Source: Paenibacillus gorillae
GTDB lineage: Bacteria > Bacillota > Bacilli > Paenibacillales > Paenibacillaceae
Direction: 5' to 3'
NCBI RefSeq assembly: GCF_000513275.1
Contig: NZ_CBVJ010000128.1
Span: forward strand, 1 to 64,000
DNA: 64,000 nucleotides
Positions within the stretch are counted from its first letter, which is position 1, and each line of letters begins with the position of its first letter. The notes below the pieces were generated by a model. That model ran no database searches. It was not told the origin of the DNA and saw only the letters and a program-made list of their open reading frames with translations. Made by a program: the position numbers and the translations under genes. This document shows, one piece after another, positions 42,533-51,461 of this stretch.

Positions 42533-43206
42533 AGCCAATGTTGAAGATAGATGAAGTAACGCGGACATTTCATGACGGAGATTCTGAAATAACGGTGTTG
42601 AATAAGCTGTCTCTTCAGGTGGGCGCAGGTGAGCTTGTAGCCGTAATGGGTCCTTCGGGATCAGGCAAAAGCACGTTTCTCTCCATTGCCGGCGCCTTGC
42701 TGACTCCCACTAGCGGAGAAGTGGCAATCGACGGTGTATCTCTGTCGGGAATGGGAAGCCATGAGCTTGCGGAGCTGCGTCTTAAGCGGATCGGGTTTAT
42801 TTTTCAAAGTGCCAACCTGATCCCTTATCTCAAGGTCAAAGAGCAGCTGCTTCTCGTTGCCCAGCTGGCGGGAATGCCTTCGGGTGAAGCGTCCAAGCGT
42901 GCAGCTGCATTATTGGATCGCATGGGGCTCAAGCAACGGCAGAACTACTACCCGGACAAATTATCCGGCGGTGAAAAACAGCGGGTAGCCATTGCGCGTG
43001 CGTGGATGAACAGCCCTGCCGTCTTATTCGCCGACGAGCCTACGGCTAGCTTGGATGCGGAACGCGGACAGGATGTCGTTCGCATGATCGCGGAGGAAGT
43101 GAAAGCGGAAGGTAAGGCTGCTGTTATGGTCACCCACGACGAGCGCGTCCTGCCGCTGTGCGATCGTGTATTGTATTTGAAAAATGGAGCTTTAGTCGAA
43201 GCGTGA
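42529..43206 (+). CDS. hrtA: HrtA-type ABC transporter ATP-binding protein
   Basis: 225 residues from ATG 42529 (GGGAGGA seven bases upstream); the longer frame from 42430 lies inside hrtB. Walker A GPSGSGKSTFLS, Q-loop FIFQSANLIPYLKVKEQ, signature LSGGEKQRVAIARAW, Walker B LFADEPTASLD and H-loop MVTHDE. FQS-LVPYLKV-EQL is also characteristic of HrtA. It forms the haem efflux pump with HrtB. A matching sensor pair (HssRS-like) is at 7161-9208. Confidence 0.88.
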   Translation: MKPMLKIDEVTRTFHDGDSEITVLNKLSLQVGAGELVAVMGPSGSGKSTFLSIAGALLTPTSGEVAIDGVSLSGMGSHELAELRLKRIGFIFQSANLIPYLKVKEQLLLVAQLAGMPSGEASKRAAALLDRMGLKQRQNYYPDKLSGGEKQRVAIARAWMNSPAVLFADEPTASLDAERGQDVVRMIAEEVKAEGKAAVMVTHDERVLPLCDRVLYLKNGALVEA

Positions 43207-43247
43207 GCGGAGTTGGTTGCGTTTCATATACCTGCCGAGCCTATATC

Positions 43248-43276
43248 AAGGCCCCTTTATGAGAGGGGCCTTTTTT
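43248..43276 (+). terminator. Rho-independent terminator of hrtBA
   Basis: Stem AAGGCCCCT / AGGGGCCTT, loop TTATGAG, then TTTTG, about 40 bp after the hrtA stop. Nothing else is seen in 43277-43348. Confidence 0.88.
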
Positions 43277-43348
43277 GTTTTTCGGGGCCCCGGGGGTGTT
43301 CGGCAAGAAACTTCGCTATTACTTCGAACATTTAGCGGATGGAAGCAA

Positions 43349-44914
43349 TCACAGCGCTGTATCCCGATATTCCCGCTCATACTTCCGGCGCATCAGCTGC
43401 CGGTACTCTGTCGGCTGCATATCCATTACATCCCGGAATGCCCGCGTAAAGCTTTTATAGCTTTCATAACCAACCATGGCTGCCACCTCCACAATTTTAT
43501 GCTCGGTTTCGGCCAGCAGCCGCCGGGCTTTATCCAGACGCACATCGCGCAAGTATTCGGCAAAGCCTTTGCCGATATTTTTCTTGAACAGATTGGAGAA
43601 ATAGGCGTAATTAAGCGACACATGATTGGAGACCATGGCCAGGTCCAAAGGTTTGTGATAGCTCTCATGTATGAAGCGGATCGCTTCGTTCAAGTCCTGT
43701 GAATTGCGGTAGCTGCAATTGTAGTCATAATAGAACTGGTTGAGCCGGAACAGCTGCTGCTGGAGCGCCTGAATATAATCGCGAATACTCGGATAATCGA
43801 ACAGATTACGCAAGCATTCCACATCCAGCGCCTCTTCTCCCATATAGGGGCGGATAACGCGTTCATACTCCTCCAGTAATTGTACAGTAGCCCCAATGAG
43901 CTGTTGCGTATATCGGATATGATAGCGTTGAAGCATATCCTTGTGGAATATCATCGAAAGTCCTTGGGCCAGTTTGCCGCTATTCTTGGTGCCTATTAGC
44001 TGGAACAGCGAATACAGGCTCTCATACGGAAGCTGCCATTGCTGCTGCAGCCGCTCTATATGTACAGGCAGCATGCAACGCTGATCTGGAAACAGGTAGC
44101 TGTGACGATATAGCTCCAGCACTTGCGTGTAGCTGGCCGGAAGCTCCTTCAACCCTCGCAGCGATCCGGTCATCGCCACAACCGCATCGATTTGTTCGGC
44201 CTGCAGCGCAGCGGACAAAACATCCGCATCTACAGCAGCATCCACTGCAAGGATCAGATGCGGGCCATGCTGCAGAGTCAAATAACCCTGCCTGCCATAC
44301 ACGCGATAAACAATGGATTCCATGCTGTGGCTGCTGCTGGCCCCTGGCTGGTTAATCCATAGCTGCTCCCGCAGCAGGCACAGGCGGTAGCTGCGCCACA
44401 GCTCTGGATGCTGCCGCTCAGTCTGGAGAATCCAAGCCTCATCATTCACCGCGCCCTGCATGAACATGCACAACTCTTTACGGTCCGTTTCCTCAGCCCG
44501 GCGGGTTAAATGCTTCATATTAAGCGAAAGCTCCTGGCGTGCCTGTATTTCCTGCCATACATGCTCTACCGAAGCTTGCAGATCCTCCCGCTTCACAGGC
44601 TTGAGCAGATACCCTTTTGCACCCAGTCCAATGGCCTTCTGAGCATACGCAAAATCGCTATAGCCGCTAATAATTAGATAATCCGCCTTGATGTGCTCCT
44701 CTTTGGTGTGCTCCATGAGCGCCAGTCCATCCATTTCCGGCATCCGAATATCGGTGATGACCAGCTGAATGCTGTGCTGCCGCAAGAGCTGCAGCGCCTC
44801 CATTCCATTTGCAGCGCTATAAATGGTATCAAGCTGTATAGGGAACTGGCTCATCATCGCTTGCAAGCCGTCGCGTATATGCTTCTGATCGTCCACAATC
44901 AAAATGTTGATCAT
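43349..44914 (-). CDS. YesN-type response regulator with AraC DNA-binding domain
   Basis: 521 residues. Receiver domain with Asp55 (ITDIRMPEMDG) and KPVKRED; a ~280-residue middle region; and a C-terminal AraC/XylS double helix-turn-helix with LDLAMVSNHVSLNYAYFSNLF and GYESYKSFTRAFR. It follows the YesM-type kinase gene after three bases and should be its partner. In this family the phosphorylated regulator activates the neighbouring LplABC-type sugar uptake genes. It is the last gene of the five-gene minus-strand operon. Confidence 0.92.
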   Translation of the reverse strand: MINILIVDDQKHIRDGLQAMMSQFPIQLDTIYSAANGMEALQLLRQHSIQLVITDIRMPEMDGLALMEHTKEEHIKADYLIISGYSDFAYAQKAIGLGAKGYLLKPVKREDLQASVEHVWQEIQARQELSLNMKHLTRRAEETDRKELCMFMQGAVNDEAWILQTERQHPELWRSYRLCLLREQLWINQPGASSSHSMESIVYRVYGRQGYLTLQHGPHLILAVDAAVDADVLSAALQAEQIDAVVAMTGSLRGLKELPASYTQVLELYRHSYLFPDQRCMLPVHIERLQQQWQLPYESLYSLFQLIGTKNSGKLAQGLSMIFHKDMLQRYHIRYTQQLIGATVQLLEEYERVIRPYMGEEALDVECLRNLFDYPSIRDYIQALQQQLFRLNQFYYDYNCSYRNSQDLNEAIRFIHESYHKPLDLAMVSNHVSLNYAYFSNLFKKNIGKGFAEYLRDVRLDKARRLLAETEHKIVEVAAMVGYESYKSFTRAFRDVMDMQPTEYRQLMRRKYEREYRDTAL

Positions 44915-44917
44915 CCC

Positions 44918-46756
44918 CTACCATCCTCCCAGATTCACGTTTTCCCAAGGCAAGCGTATCGTCACACAAGTGTAGGCGCCCTGCTCGCTTTCAATCCAAA
45001 GGCCGCATCCTTTGCCATAATGAAGCTGAAGACGCTTATGCACATTTTCCAAGCCTAATCCGTTTCTGCTGGCGACAATGGGCGAATCTGAATCACCCCG
45101 CAGCACCTCCTGCAGACTAGCGAGCATTTGCGGATCAACGCCCGCTCCATTATCGCGTATTTCGATAAGCAGCTGGCTGTCATTCTCCACCTCTACCGTA
45201 ATTTGAATGTGTACACTGCCTCCCAAAGGCGCTGCATGATGAACGGCATTCTCGACGATAGGCTGCATGCACATTTTTGGAATGGCATAGCGAAGCACCT
45301 CCTGCGGGAGATCTGCCGTCAGTACAATATTGCCGCCCTCCATAAAATTCATGAACCGGATATAGCTCTGTATATTTGCAAGCTCCTCGCTAAGGGCTAC
45401 AGTATCGCTGTGCCACTTCATACTGTAGCGAAGCAGCGAGCCTAATGATACGACCGCATCGGCAATAGCCGGCTGCCGCTGAACCTCTGCCAGCATCCGG
45501 ATGGACTCCAGCGCGTTATACAAAAAATGCGAATTGATCTGCGAATGAAGCGAGTGCAGCTGCGCGTTTTTCGCAATCAGCTGCTTATCCACCACCTGCG
45601 TCATCAATTGCTTAACCTCATCCAGCATTTTGTTGTAGCTAACAGCTACCTCATCGATCTCATCACCAGTCTCGTTCGCATCAAGCCCGGTTTCAATCTT
45701 CGCATCCAATTGGCCTTTCCGCACCAGGCGCATCGAAGCCAACACACTGTCCAAACGGCGAAAAATACGCCGGGTGGTATGCGAGACTATCAGCAGAATC
45801 ATCAGCAGCACGATTAATGTAATCGCTACCACAAATACGTACCAGCTGCGCGGCCCCTTCATCAGCTCCTGATGGGAGGCGATATCGACCACATAGGCGT
45901 CAAGCGGAGCAATGTAACGATATAGGGCGTAGTAAGTATGATCCCCGACATTGACCTTAATTGGACTGTCTTGCCCGAGCGCATCCAACTGCTGGTGAAC
46001 AAGGGCAAGCACCTCACCCAGCTCCTCCCCCGTAGTCTGAACAAACGTATGCTTAGGATTGTATACCGTCTGAGAGGGATCCGTCCCCGCCATTACAACG
46101 GAAAAGAAGTTGCCGCCGGTCTCCTCCAGCAGGTCTTTGAAAAAAACGCTGTGTTTGGCGCGAATTTCCATAATGCTCGGTCGTTTCTGCTGCTGGCCCT
46201 GAAGCCGTACCAGTCTATAGTAAGACAGCGTATGCTCCCCGTCCTTAAAAGCGAACAGACGATAGGCCGCACCGCCTTCCTCCCTAAGCTCTTTCCAATA
46301 ATCTTGAGGCGAGAATCTATCATAGTGGTAAATTTCAGGCCAGATTTCATACAGATTCGGATTATCGACGTAGAAGCTGAGCTGGCTGATCATCTCATGG
46401 CTTTGGATAATATTGCTCATTTGCTCATATTGATTTTGCCTGAACTTCACCAGCCGCAAACCGTCGCTACGCATATTGGAATGAATAAAATCGACAAAGG
46501 CCTTTTGCGTTAATGCAGTAGAGGAAGCGTTTTCAAGCATTTCTACCCGGCTGCGCAGCTGTTCGTTGAGCTTGGCAACATGGCTGCTTCCGCTGGCCAT
46601 AGCATCCTTGTAGAGCTGAACTTCCTGCGTACGGATAAATAGAAAGGAAACGACAATAGCCGGAACGGCGATTGTTATGCTAAAAGCGATAAACAGCTTT
46701 TGAGAGATGCTGGAGTTGCGGTAGATTTTCCTCCATTTAGCCAATAGATACTTCAT
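44918..46756 (-). CDS. YesM-type sensor histidine kinase
   Basis: 612 residues. TM1 at ~20-42, a Cache-like extracellular sensor of ~260 residues, TM2 at ~305-328, HAMP, then the His_kinase domain with LHSQINSHFLYNALESIRML (the His in SHFLYN is the acceptor of this class) and ATPase motifs PIVENAVHHAAP, DNGAGVD and GLGLENVHKRL. These kinases usually sense extracellular oligosaccharides. A GC-rich imperfect hairpin (46855-46876) lies between the solute-binding-protein gene and this one and may reduce downstream expression. Confidence 0.92.
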   Translation of the reverse strand: MKYLLAKWRKIYRNSSISQKLFIAFSITIAVPAIVVSFLFIRTQEVQLYKDAMASGSSHVAKLNEQLRSRVEMLENASSTALTQKAFVDFIHSNMRSDGLRLVKFRQNQYEQMSNIIQSHEMISQLSFYVDNPNLYEIWPEIYHYDRFSPQDYWKELREEGGAAYRLFAFKDGEHTLSYYRLVRLQGQQQKRPSIMEIRAKHSVFFKDLLEETGGNFFSVVMAGTDPSQTVYNPKHTFVQTTGEELGEVLALVHQQLDALGQDSPIKVNVGDHTYYALYRYIAPLDAYVVDIASHQELMKGPRSWYVFVVAITLIVLLMILLIVSHTTRRIFRRLDSVLASMRLVRKGQLDAKIETGLDANETGDEIDEVAVSYNKMLDEVKQLMTQVVDKQLIAKNAQLHSLHSQINSHFLYNALESIRMLAEVQRQPAIADAVVSLGSLLRYSMKWHSDTVALSEELANIQSYIRFMNFMEGGNIVLTADLPQEVLRYAIPKMCMQPIVENAVHHAAPLGGSVHIQITVEVENDSQLLIEIRDNGAGVDPQMLASLQEVLRGDSDSPIVASRNGLGLENVHKRLQLHYGKGCGLWIESEQGAYTCVTIRLPWENVNLGGW

Positions 46757-46890
46757 TTAAAAGACCTCCCAACCTCTGTAATATACCATATATTACTGGA
46801 AGGAAGTTCGAAGCGGCCGCCAAATTACGGGTACAAGAAAGGGGAATACCGGCCACCCTATCGGTGACCGGCAGCAGCCCTTCTGCCTAT

Positions 46891-48555
46891 TTACTCCGCC
46901 ATTTTAGCTTTTCGCACATCCAGCTCACCCTGGCGATATTCCATCACCTTGTCAAAGCCGTAGCTTGCGCGGCGGGAAAGGAAGCTTTCAAAGATTTTAT
47001 CGAATGCAGCTTCATCCTTCGCGGTAATGAGCTCTGGCATCACTTCCTCCCAGTTTTGAGAGATACGCGACCATGCCACCGCCACGTCGGAATCGCCGAG
47101 CGGGTCTAGACCCTTATAAATGCCGCTGTCAATATCGGCCTGCTTGTTCGCAAATTCCTCCATCTGCTTAATGACAGGAGCCTTCTCCGGTCTCCACTGG
47201 TTGATAATGACTGGATTGCGCATCATCCAATAGGTGTCCATAATTCCGTATTGCTTCTCCAGCTTCTCAATATCGGTACTGAGCAGCTCAACCATGTCCG
47301 CCTTCAGCTGCGGTTTGCCGTTCGCCTGCTCCCACGTCTCGCCTTCCTTGCCGAGGAATAAATCCCTCTGGCCTTCTTCGCTGGCGAGATAGGTCAAGAA
47401 GCGGATTGCACGTTCAGGGTTTTTGTTGGATTTGCTGATCATTGTAACCATCCAGCCGTCCATATTGCCTGGGAACAGCTTGGCACTGTCGCCTTTACTG
47501 TTCTGCGGTCCATCTACTGCGATATAGTGGGAGTCCGGATTGGCACTGGCAGCCAGCATCGGATTTACAGCCGCCATGCCGTTCCATTCGCGAATCATCA
47601 TAAAATAACGGGCATTATTCGTCTTTTCCTCAACCTGTGTATCGGAATCTACTAGAAAATCTACATTAAGCAGTCCGCGTTCGTAAGCGGTGCGGAAGGT
47701 TTTCAGCCAAGTGATATAGTCCGGGTCGGTAATACGGTCATATACTTTGCCTTCCTGTTCGTGCGGGACAGCAAGCAGATTTTGCAGGTACTCCGTCATC
47801 CCGTAAGGCACATTGCCCTGTGCAAAGAAGGGGCTGATCGTCTGGCCCTTATACTTGGAATACTTATCTTTCAATAATTGCAGGGCGCTCAGGAAGCCCT
47901 CCGGAGTACTTAAGTCCGGGCTGCCCATCTCCTCATACAAATCCTTTCGTACGAGGAAGGTTTGGTTGGCGGCCGTCATGCCGGTCTCATGCATCAGATT
48001 AGGGCTGTAGGAATCATTCGGCACACCGTAGGTATTGCCATTATCCTGACGATACCACTTCAATGTGCCATCGCCCGCTACCTTGAAGAAGTACGGATCA
48101 TATTGCTCGGCCAGTTCATTCAAGGCATAGACATGATCGCCTTCCCACAGCTTTTTGACAGCGTTTTCCCAAGAGCCCATCGTAATTAAGTCCGGCAGCT
48201 TGCCGGAGGTCATCATCAGTGTAATATGCTCGTTGGCTTCACCGGAGGGCACTTCGAGCTTGACATTGACTCCTGTTTTTTCTGTCACATACTTGGAAAC
48301 CAGACTCTCTCCCCAGGAATGGCCATACCAGGATGCGCCAACAAACCAGGAAAGCTCCACAGGGCTGGTATCCAGCTTCCATGCCGGTTCATCAGGGTTT
48401 AGTGCAGCTTCGCCGGCTGGCGGAGTATTTTCGGCGGGCTTTGCGGTTGGCGCACTTTCTTTTGGCTCCGACTTGGTACACGCGGCCATGCTCAGCATCA
48501 GAATTACGGCCAGAACTACGGCGATGCTTTGCTTCATGCGACGATTGCTCTTCAT
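46891..48555 (-). CDS. Extracellular solute-binding lipoprotein, LplA-like
   Basis: 554 residues. Lipoprotein signal with basic start (MKSNRRMKQS), hydrophobic core and lipobox MAAC, so Cys26 would be lipidated; a Pro/Ala/Glu-rich linker follows. The rest is a large cluster G/family 1 type binding protein (KYVTEKTGVNVKLEVPSGE; AIRFLTYLASEEGQRDLFLG), of the length typical for Paenibacillus LplA-type proteins. It delivers sugar or glycan fragments to the two permeases encoded just upstream. The ligand is probably a beta-glucan fragment, judged only from the divergent GH16 gene. Confidence 0.92.
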   Translation of the reverse strand: MKSNRRMKQSIAVVLAVILMLSMAACTKSEPKESAPTAKPAENTPPAGEAALNPDEPAWKLDTSPVELSWFVGASWYGHSWGESLVSKYVTEKTGVNVKLEVPSGEANEHITLMMTSGKLPDLITMGSWENAVKKLWEGDHVYALNELAEQYDPYFFKVAGDGTLKWYRQDNGNTYGVPNDSYSPNLMHETGMTAANQTFLVRKDLYEEMGSPDLSTPEGFLSALQLLKDKYSKYKGQTISPFFAQGNVPYGMTEYLQNLLAVPHEQEGKVYDRITDPDYITWLKTFRTAYERGLLNVDFLVDSDTQVEEKTNNARYFMMIREWNGMAAVNPMLAASANPDSHYIAVDGPQNSKGDSAKLFPGNMDGWMVTMISKSNKNPERAIRFLTYLASEEGQRDLFLGKEGETWEQANGKPQLKADMVELLSTDIEKLEKQYGIMDTYWMMRNPVIINQWRPEKAPVIKQMEEFANKQADIDSGIYKGLDPLGDSDVAVAWSRISQNWEEVMPELITAKDEAAFDKIFESFLSRRASYGFDKVMEYRQGELDVRKAKMAE

Positions 48556-48648
48556 GACAACATCATCCTTTCACTCGTTACTGCTGTATTTTGTATATCG
48601 GTATCCCGCGCCTCTTCTAAACAACTGGCTTAGCAAGGCTCAGGAAGA

Positions 48649-49533
48649 TTACCCTTTTATTGCGCCAATCATGACCCCTTTGACCAGATAGCGCTGGATA
48701 AAGGGATAGAACAATAGTATTGGAAGCGTTGCCACCATCATAGATGCAAACTTAATCGAGTTGCCGGGCAGTCTTGCGCCGAACTGAGCCATCGCTTGCT
48801 GTTGAATGGCAGACATTGAATTCTCGGCAATGATTTTGTACAGCATCGTCTGCATCGGCAGTATATCCTGCGATCGAATGTACAGCACACCCTGATAGTA
48901 ATCATTCCAATGGTATACGGCTGAAAAAAGCGATATCGTAGCAATAACCGCCATGCTGTTCGGCAATACGATTCTGAACAGGACGCCATAGTCCGAAGCG
49001 CCGTCTACTTTCGCAGATTCCTCCAGGCTTTCCGGAATGGTACGGTAGAAGCTCATAAAAATGACCATATTGAAAAACGTGTACATCGCCGGAATGATGA
49101 ATACGAGGAAATTATCGTACAAGCCCAGCTTCGTCATCAGAATAAACGTAGGGATCAGACCGCCGGAGAACAGCATCGTAATTAACGCGATTTTGAGATA
49201 AAGCTTGCGCCCAATTAGATGGGACTTGCTCAATCCGTAAGCCACAACGGCGGTAAACAACACATGCACCGCTGTTCCGATTACCGTACGCATCGTTGTA
49301 ATGTAGAAACCGTTCATCAGCGTCTTGTCATTGAAAACAACACTGTAGCTCGCCAGCGAGAACTCCTTGGGAAACCAGTTGACCGTGCCGAGCAGCGCCT
49401 GCTCCGGCGCATTGAATGAGTTAATGAATACAAACCACATCGGATACAGCGTAATAAAGCAGACGGCCAGCATCAGCAGGGCATTGCAGACCTCGAATAT
49501 ACCGATACGGCGAAACCTTCTCCGTTTGACCAT
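48649..49533 (-). CDS. Carbohydrate ABC permease, LplC/MalG-like
   Basis: 294 residues with six membrane helices and the cytoplasmic EAA loop ESLEESAKVDGASDYGVLF, where the ATPase docks. The C-terminus ends ...LVKGVMIGAIKG, as usual in LplC/YtcP proteins. It pairs with the LplB-like permease (17-bp gap) to form the membrane channel. No ATPase gene is in the operon; such systems use a shared MsmX-type ATPase encoded elsewhere. Confidence 0.93.
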   Translation of the reverse strand: MVKRRRFRRIGIFEVCNALLMLAVCFITLYPMWFVFINSFNAPEQALLGTVNWFPKEFSLASYSVVFNDKTLMNGFYITTMRTVIGTAVHVLFTAVVAYGLSKSHLIGRKLYLKIALITMLFSGGLIPTFILMTKLGLYDNFLVFIIPAMYTFFNMVIFMSFYRTIPESLEESAKVDGASDYGVLFRIVLPNSMAVIATISLFSAVYHWNDYYQGVLYIRSQDILPMQTMLYKIIAENSMSAIQQQAMAQFGARLPGNSIKFASMMVATLPILLFYPFIQRYLVKGVMIGAIKG

Positions 49534-49550
49534 ATAGCTATGCTCCCCCT

Positions 49551-50471
49551 TTAAAAGATGCTGTCGCCCGTTAGTTTTTTGGACGTGTAATTCGCCAGGA
49601 ACAATAGCCCTAATGCCACTATGGAGCGGACAAACAGAACCGCCGTTGAGAAGGAATGACGCCCGGATACCAAGCCCATGTTATAGATGTACAGATCAAG
49701 GCTTTCAGCCATCCTCAGGTTCATGTTGTTCTTCAGCATAAAAATCTGCTCGAAGTTGCTGCCCAGTATCCCGCTGACCGCGAGGATAAACAAGATGGCG
49801 ATGGTAGGGCGTATGCTCTGAATGGTAATATGCCACATCCGCTGCCAGCGGTTGGCCCCGTCCAGCTCCGCCGCCTCGTACAGCCCCGGATCAATGCCGG
49901 CTATGGCAGCGATGTAGATGATAGCGCTCCAGCCGGTTTCCTTGAGCGTATCGGAGAAATAAGTAATCCACCAAAAGTATTTAGGCTCGCTATTGAACAA
50001 AATTTCACGATCCTGAAGCCCTAATGCCATCATCAGCTGGTTGATAACACCGCCCTCGCCCAGCCAGTTCAGCATAATGCCGCCGAAAATCGTCCAGGCA
50101 ATAAAGTGCGGAAGGTACGAGATGGTCTGGACCGTGCGCTTAAACCGGATATTCCGGATTTCGTTAAGCATCAAGGCGAAAAAAATCGGAATGGGAAAGC
50201 CCAATATCAGCTTGATGCTGCTCATCCCCAGCGTATTGCGGATGGAACGCCAGAAACGGTCATCCGTCATAAAATCCTCGAAATGCTTGAGCCCCACAAA
50301 AGGCGATTGCAGCATCGGCTTGGCAATGCTGTAGTCCATGAAGGCAATAATCAGCCAGAACATCGGAATATAGCAAAAGATTAACATCCAGACAATGCCC
50401 GGGATGACCATGCTCTGCAATTGCCACTGTCTAGTGAATAACTTTATAGCTCCTGTTTTGTGTTGGAACAT
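49551..50471 (-). CDS. Carbohydrate ABC permease, LplB/YteP-like
   Basis: 306 residues with six membrane helices. EAA loop: DPGLYEAAELDGANRWQRMW. The N-terminal WMLIFCYIPMFWLIIAFMDY and C-terminal LANYTSKKLTGDSIF are typical of LplB/YteP. First gene of the operon LplB, LplC, binding protein, YesM, YesN. It diverges from the GH16 gene across 148 bp, a region that probably carries the YesN-activated promoters. Confidence 0.93.
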   Translation of the reverse strand: MFQHKTGAIKLFTRQWQLQSMVIPGIVWMLIFCYIPMFWLIIAFMDYSIAKPMLQSPFVGLKHFEDFMTDDRFWRSIRNTLGMSSIKLILGFPIPIFFALMLNEIRNIRFKRTVQTISYLPHFIAWTIFGGIMLNWLGEGGVINQLMMALGLQDREILFNSEPKYFWWITYFSDTLKETGWSAIIYIAAIAGIDPGLYEAAELDGANRWQRMWHITIQSIRPTIAILFILAVSGILGSNFEQIFMLKNNMNLRMAESLDLYIYNMGLVSGRHSFSTAVLFVRSIVALGLLFLANYTSKKLTGDSIF

Positions 50472-50619
50472 CTTCTCTGCCCCTTTCCTTTCTCATCGTA
50501 TAAAAATAGGAACAGGAAAAAAAGGCCATCATTTTTGACCCTATCCCAATTTTTTGGATTCGTTTGACGGGGCGTTAAAAGCAAGTATGCTATGAGTAAA
50601 TGAAAGGGGTGTGCGAGGG

Positions 50620-51366
50620 ATGAACAAGCTTATATGGCAGCAAAATTTCTTGGAAAGCCATGCAGATCTGAGCACATGGAACATTCGCCTTGGCAATGAT
50701 TTGCTGGATAACGATGGACAGCCTATCTGCCCGGGCTGGGGGAATGGCGAGCAGCAGTATTATACGGATCAGGCGAGCAATCTGTATATGGATGAATCCG
50801 GCTTGCACCTATGCGCGCGCCGTGAAACCGTCGAAGCGGCGGATGGACGGAGCTTTGCCTATACTTCGGCTCGTCTCGATACGAAGGATCATCTGTCGTT
50901 TTGCTATGGCAAGCTAGTCGTCCGCGCCAAGCTGCCGGCAGGTCAAGGACTATGGCCTGCCATCTGGCTGCTGCCGCAGCATCAGGTGTATGGCCCTTGG
51001 CCCGCTTCGGGTGAGATCGATATTATGGAGGCCAAAGGACGCCTGCCTCAGCAGGTATCCGGGACGCTGCATTACGGGAAGGATATGGGGAATAAAAGCA
51101 CAGACGAGTTTTCCTACACGTTCCAGGACAGCACGATCAGTGAGTTCCACGATTATGCGCTGGAATGGGATTCCAGCTCCATTCGATGGATGGTAGACGG
51201 ACATTGCTTCGCCGAGCGCCGTCTGGAGCCGGGCGTCATGCCCTTTGACGAGCCCTTCTATCTGGTGCTTAACCTTGCGGTAGGCGGCTGGTATGACAAT
51301 GTGGCGGTGGATGAAGCTGCGCTGCCGGGGGTTATGACAGTTGCGGGTATCTGGCTGTATCAATAG
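50620..51366 (+). CDS. Intracellular glycoside hydrolase family 16 beta-glucanase
   Basis: 248 residues from the ATG at 50620 (AGGGGT nine bases upstream). The GH16 active site reads GEIDIMEAKG, with Glu132 as nucleophile, Asp134 and Glu137 as acid/base (the ExDxxE form of laminarinases). GLWPAIWLLP and the Trp-rich LAVGGWYDN strand fit beta-1,3(-1,4)-glucanases. There is no signal peptide or membrane segment, unusual for GH16, which normally acts outside. With the divergent importer this points to uptake of fairly large oligosaccharides and cleavage in the cytosol. A promoter TTGACG-16-TATGCT precedes it. Confidence 0.92.
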   Translation: MNKLIWQQNFLESHADLSTWNIRLGNDLLDNDGQPICPGWGNGEQQYYTDQASNLYMDESGLHLCARRETVEAADGRSFAYTSARLDTKDHLSFCYGKLVVRAKLPAGQGLWPAIWLLPQHQVYGPWPASGEIDIMEAKGRLPQQVSGTLHYGKDMGNKSTDEFSYTFQDSTISEFHDYALEWDSSSIRWMVDGHCFAERRLEPGVMPFDEPFYLVLNLAVGGWYDNVAVDEAALPGVMTVAGIWLYQ

Positions 51367-51414
51367 CCGGGGAACTGGAGCAGGAGAACGAAATGCTACA
51401 GCATTTTCTAGTCA

Positions 51415-51454
51415 TAAAAGCCCTGTCCGCTTGATTGAGCGGACAGAGCTTTTT
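51415..51454. terminator. Bidirectional terminator between GH16 and eCIS-like genes
   Basis: Stem AAAAGC-CCTGTCCGCT / AGCGGACAG-AGCTTTT with loop TGATTG and T-runs on both strands. Confidence 0.88.
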
Positions 51455-51461
51455 CCGTTTA

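Noticed and set aside
43217..43702. Plus-strand reading frame after hrtA
   Set aside because: It begins across the hrtBA terminator and runs antisense through the YesN-type gene; no protein features.
46855..46876. Hairpin CCGGCCACC/GGTGACCGG between the solute-binding-protein and YesM genes as a terminator
   Set aside because: One mismatch and no T-run; more likely a weak processing or attenuation stem.
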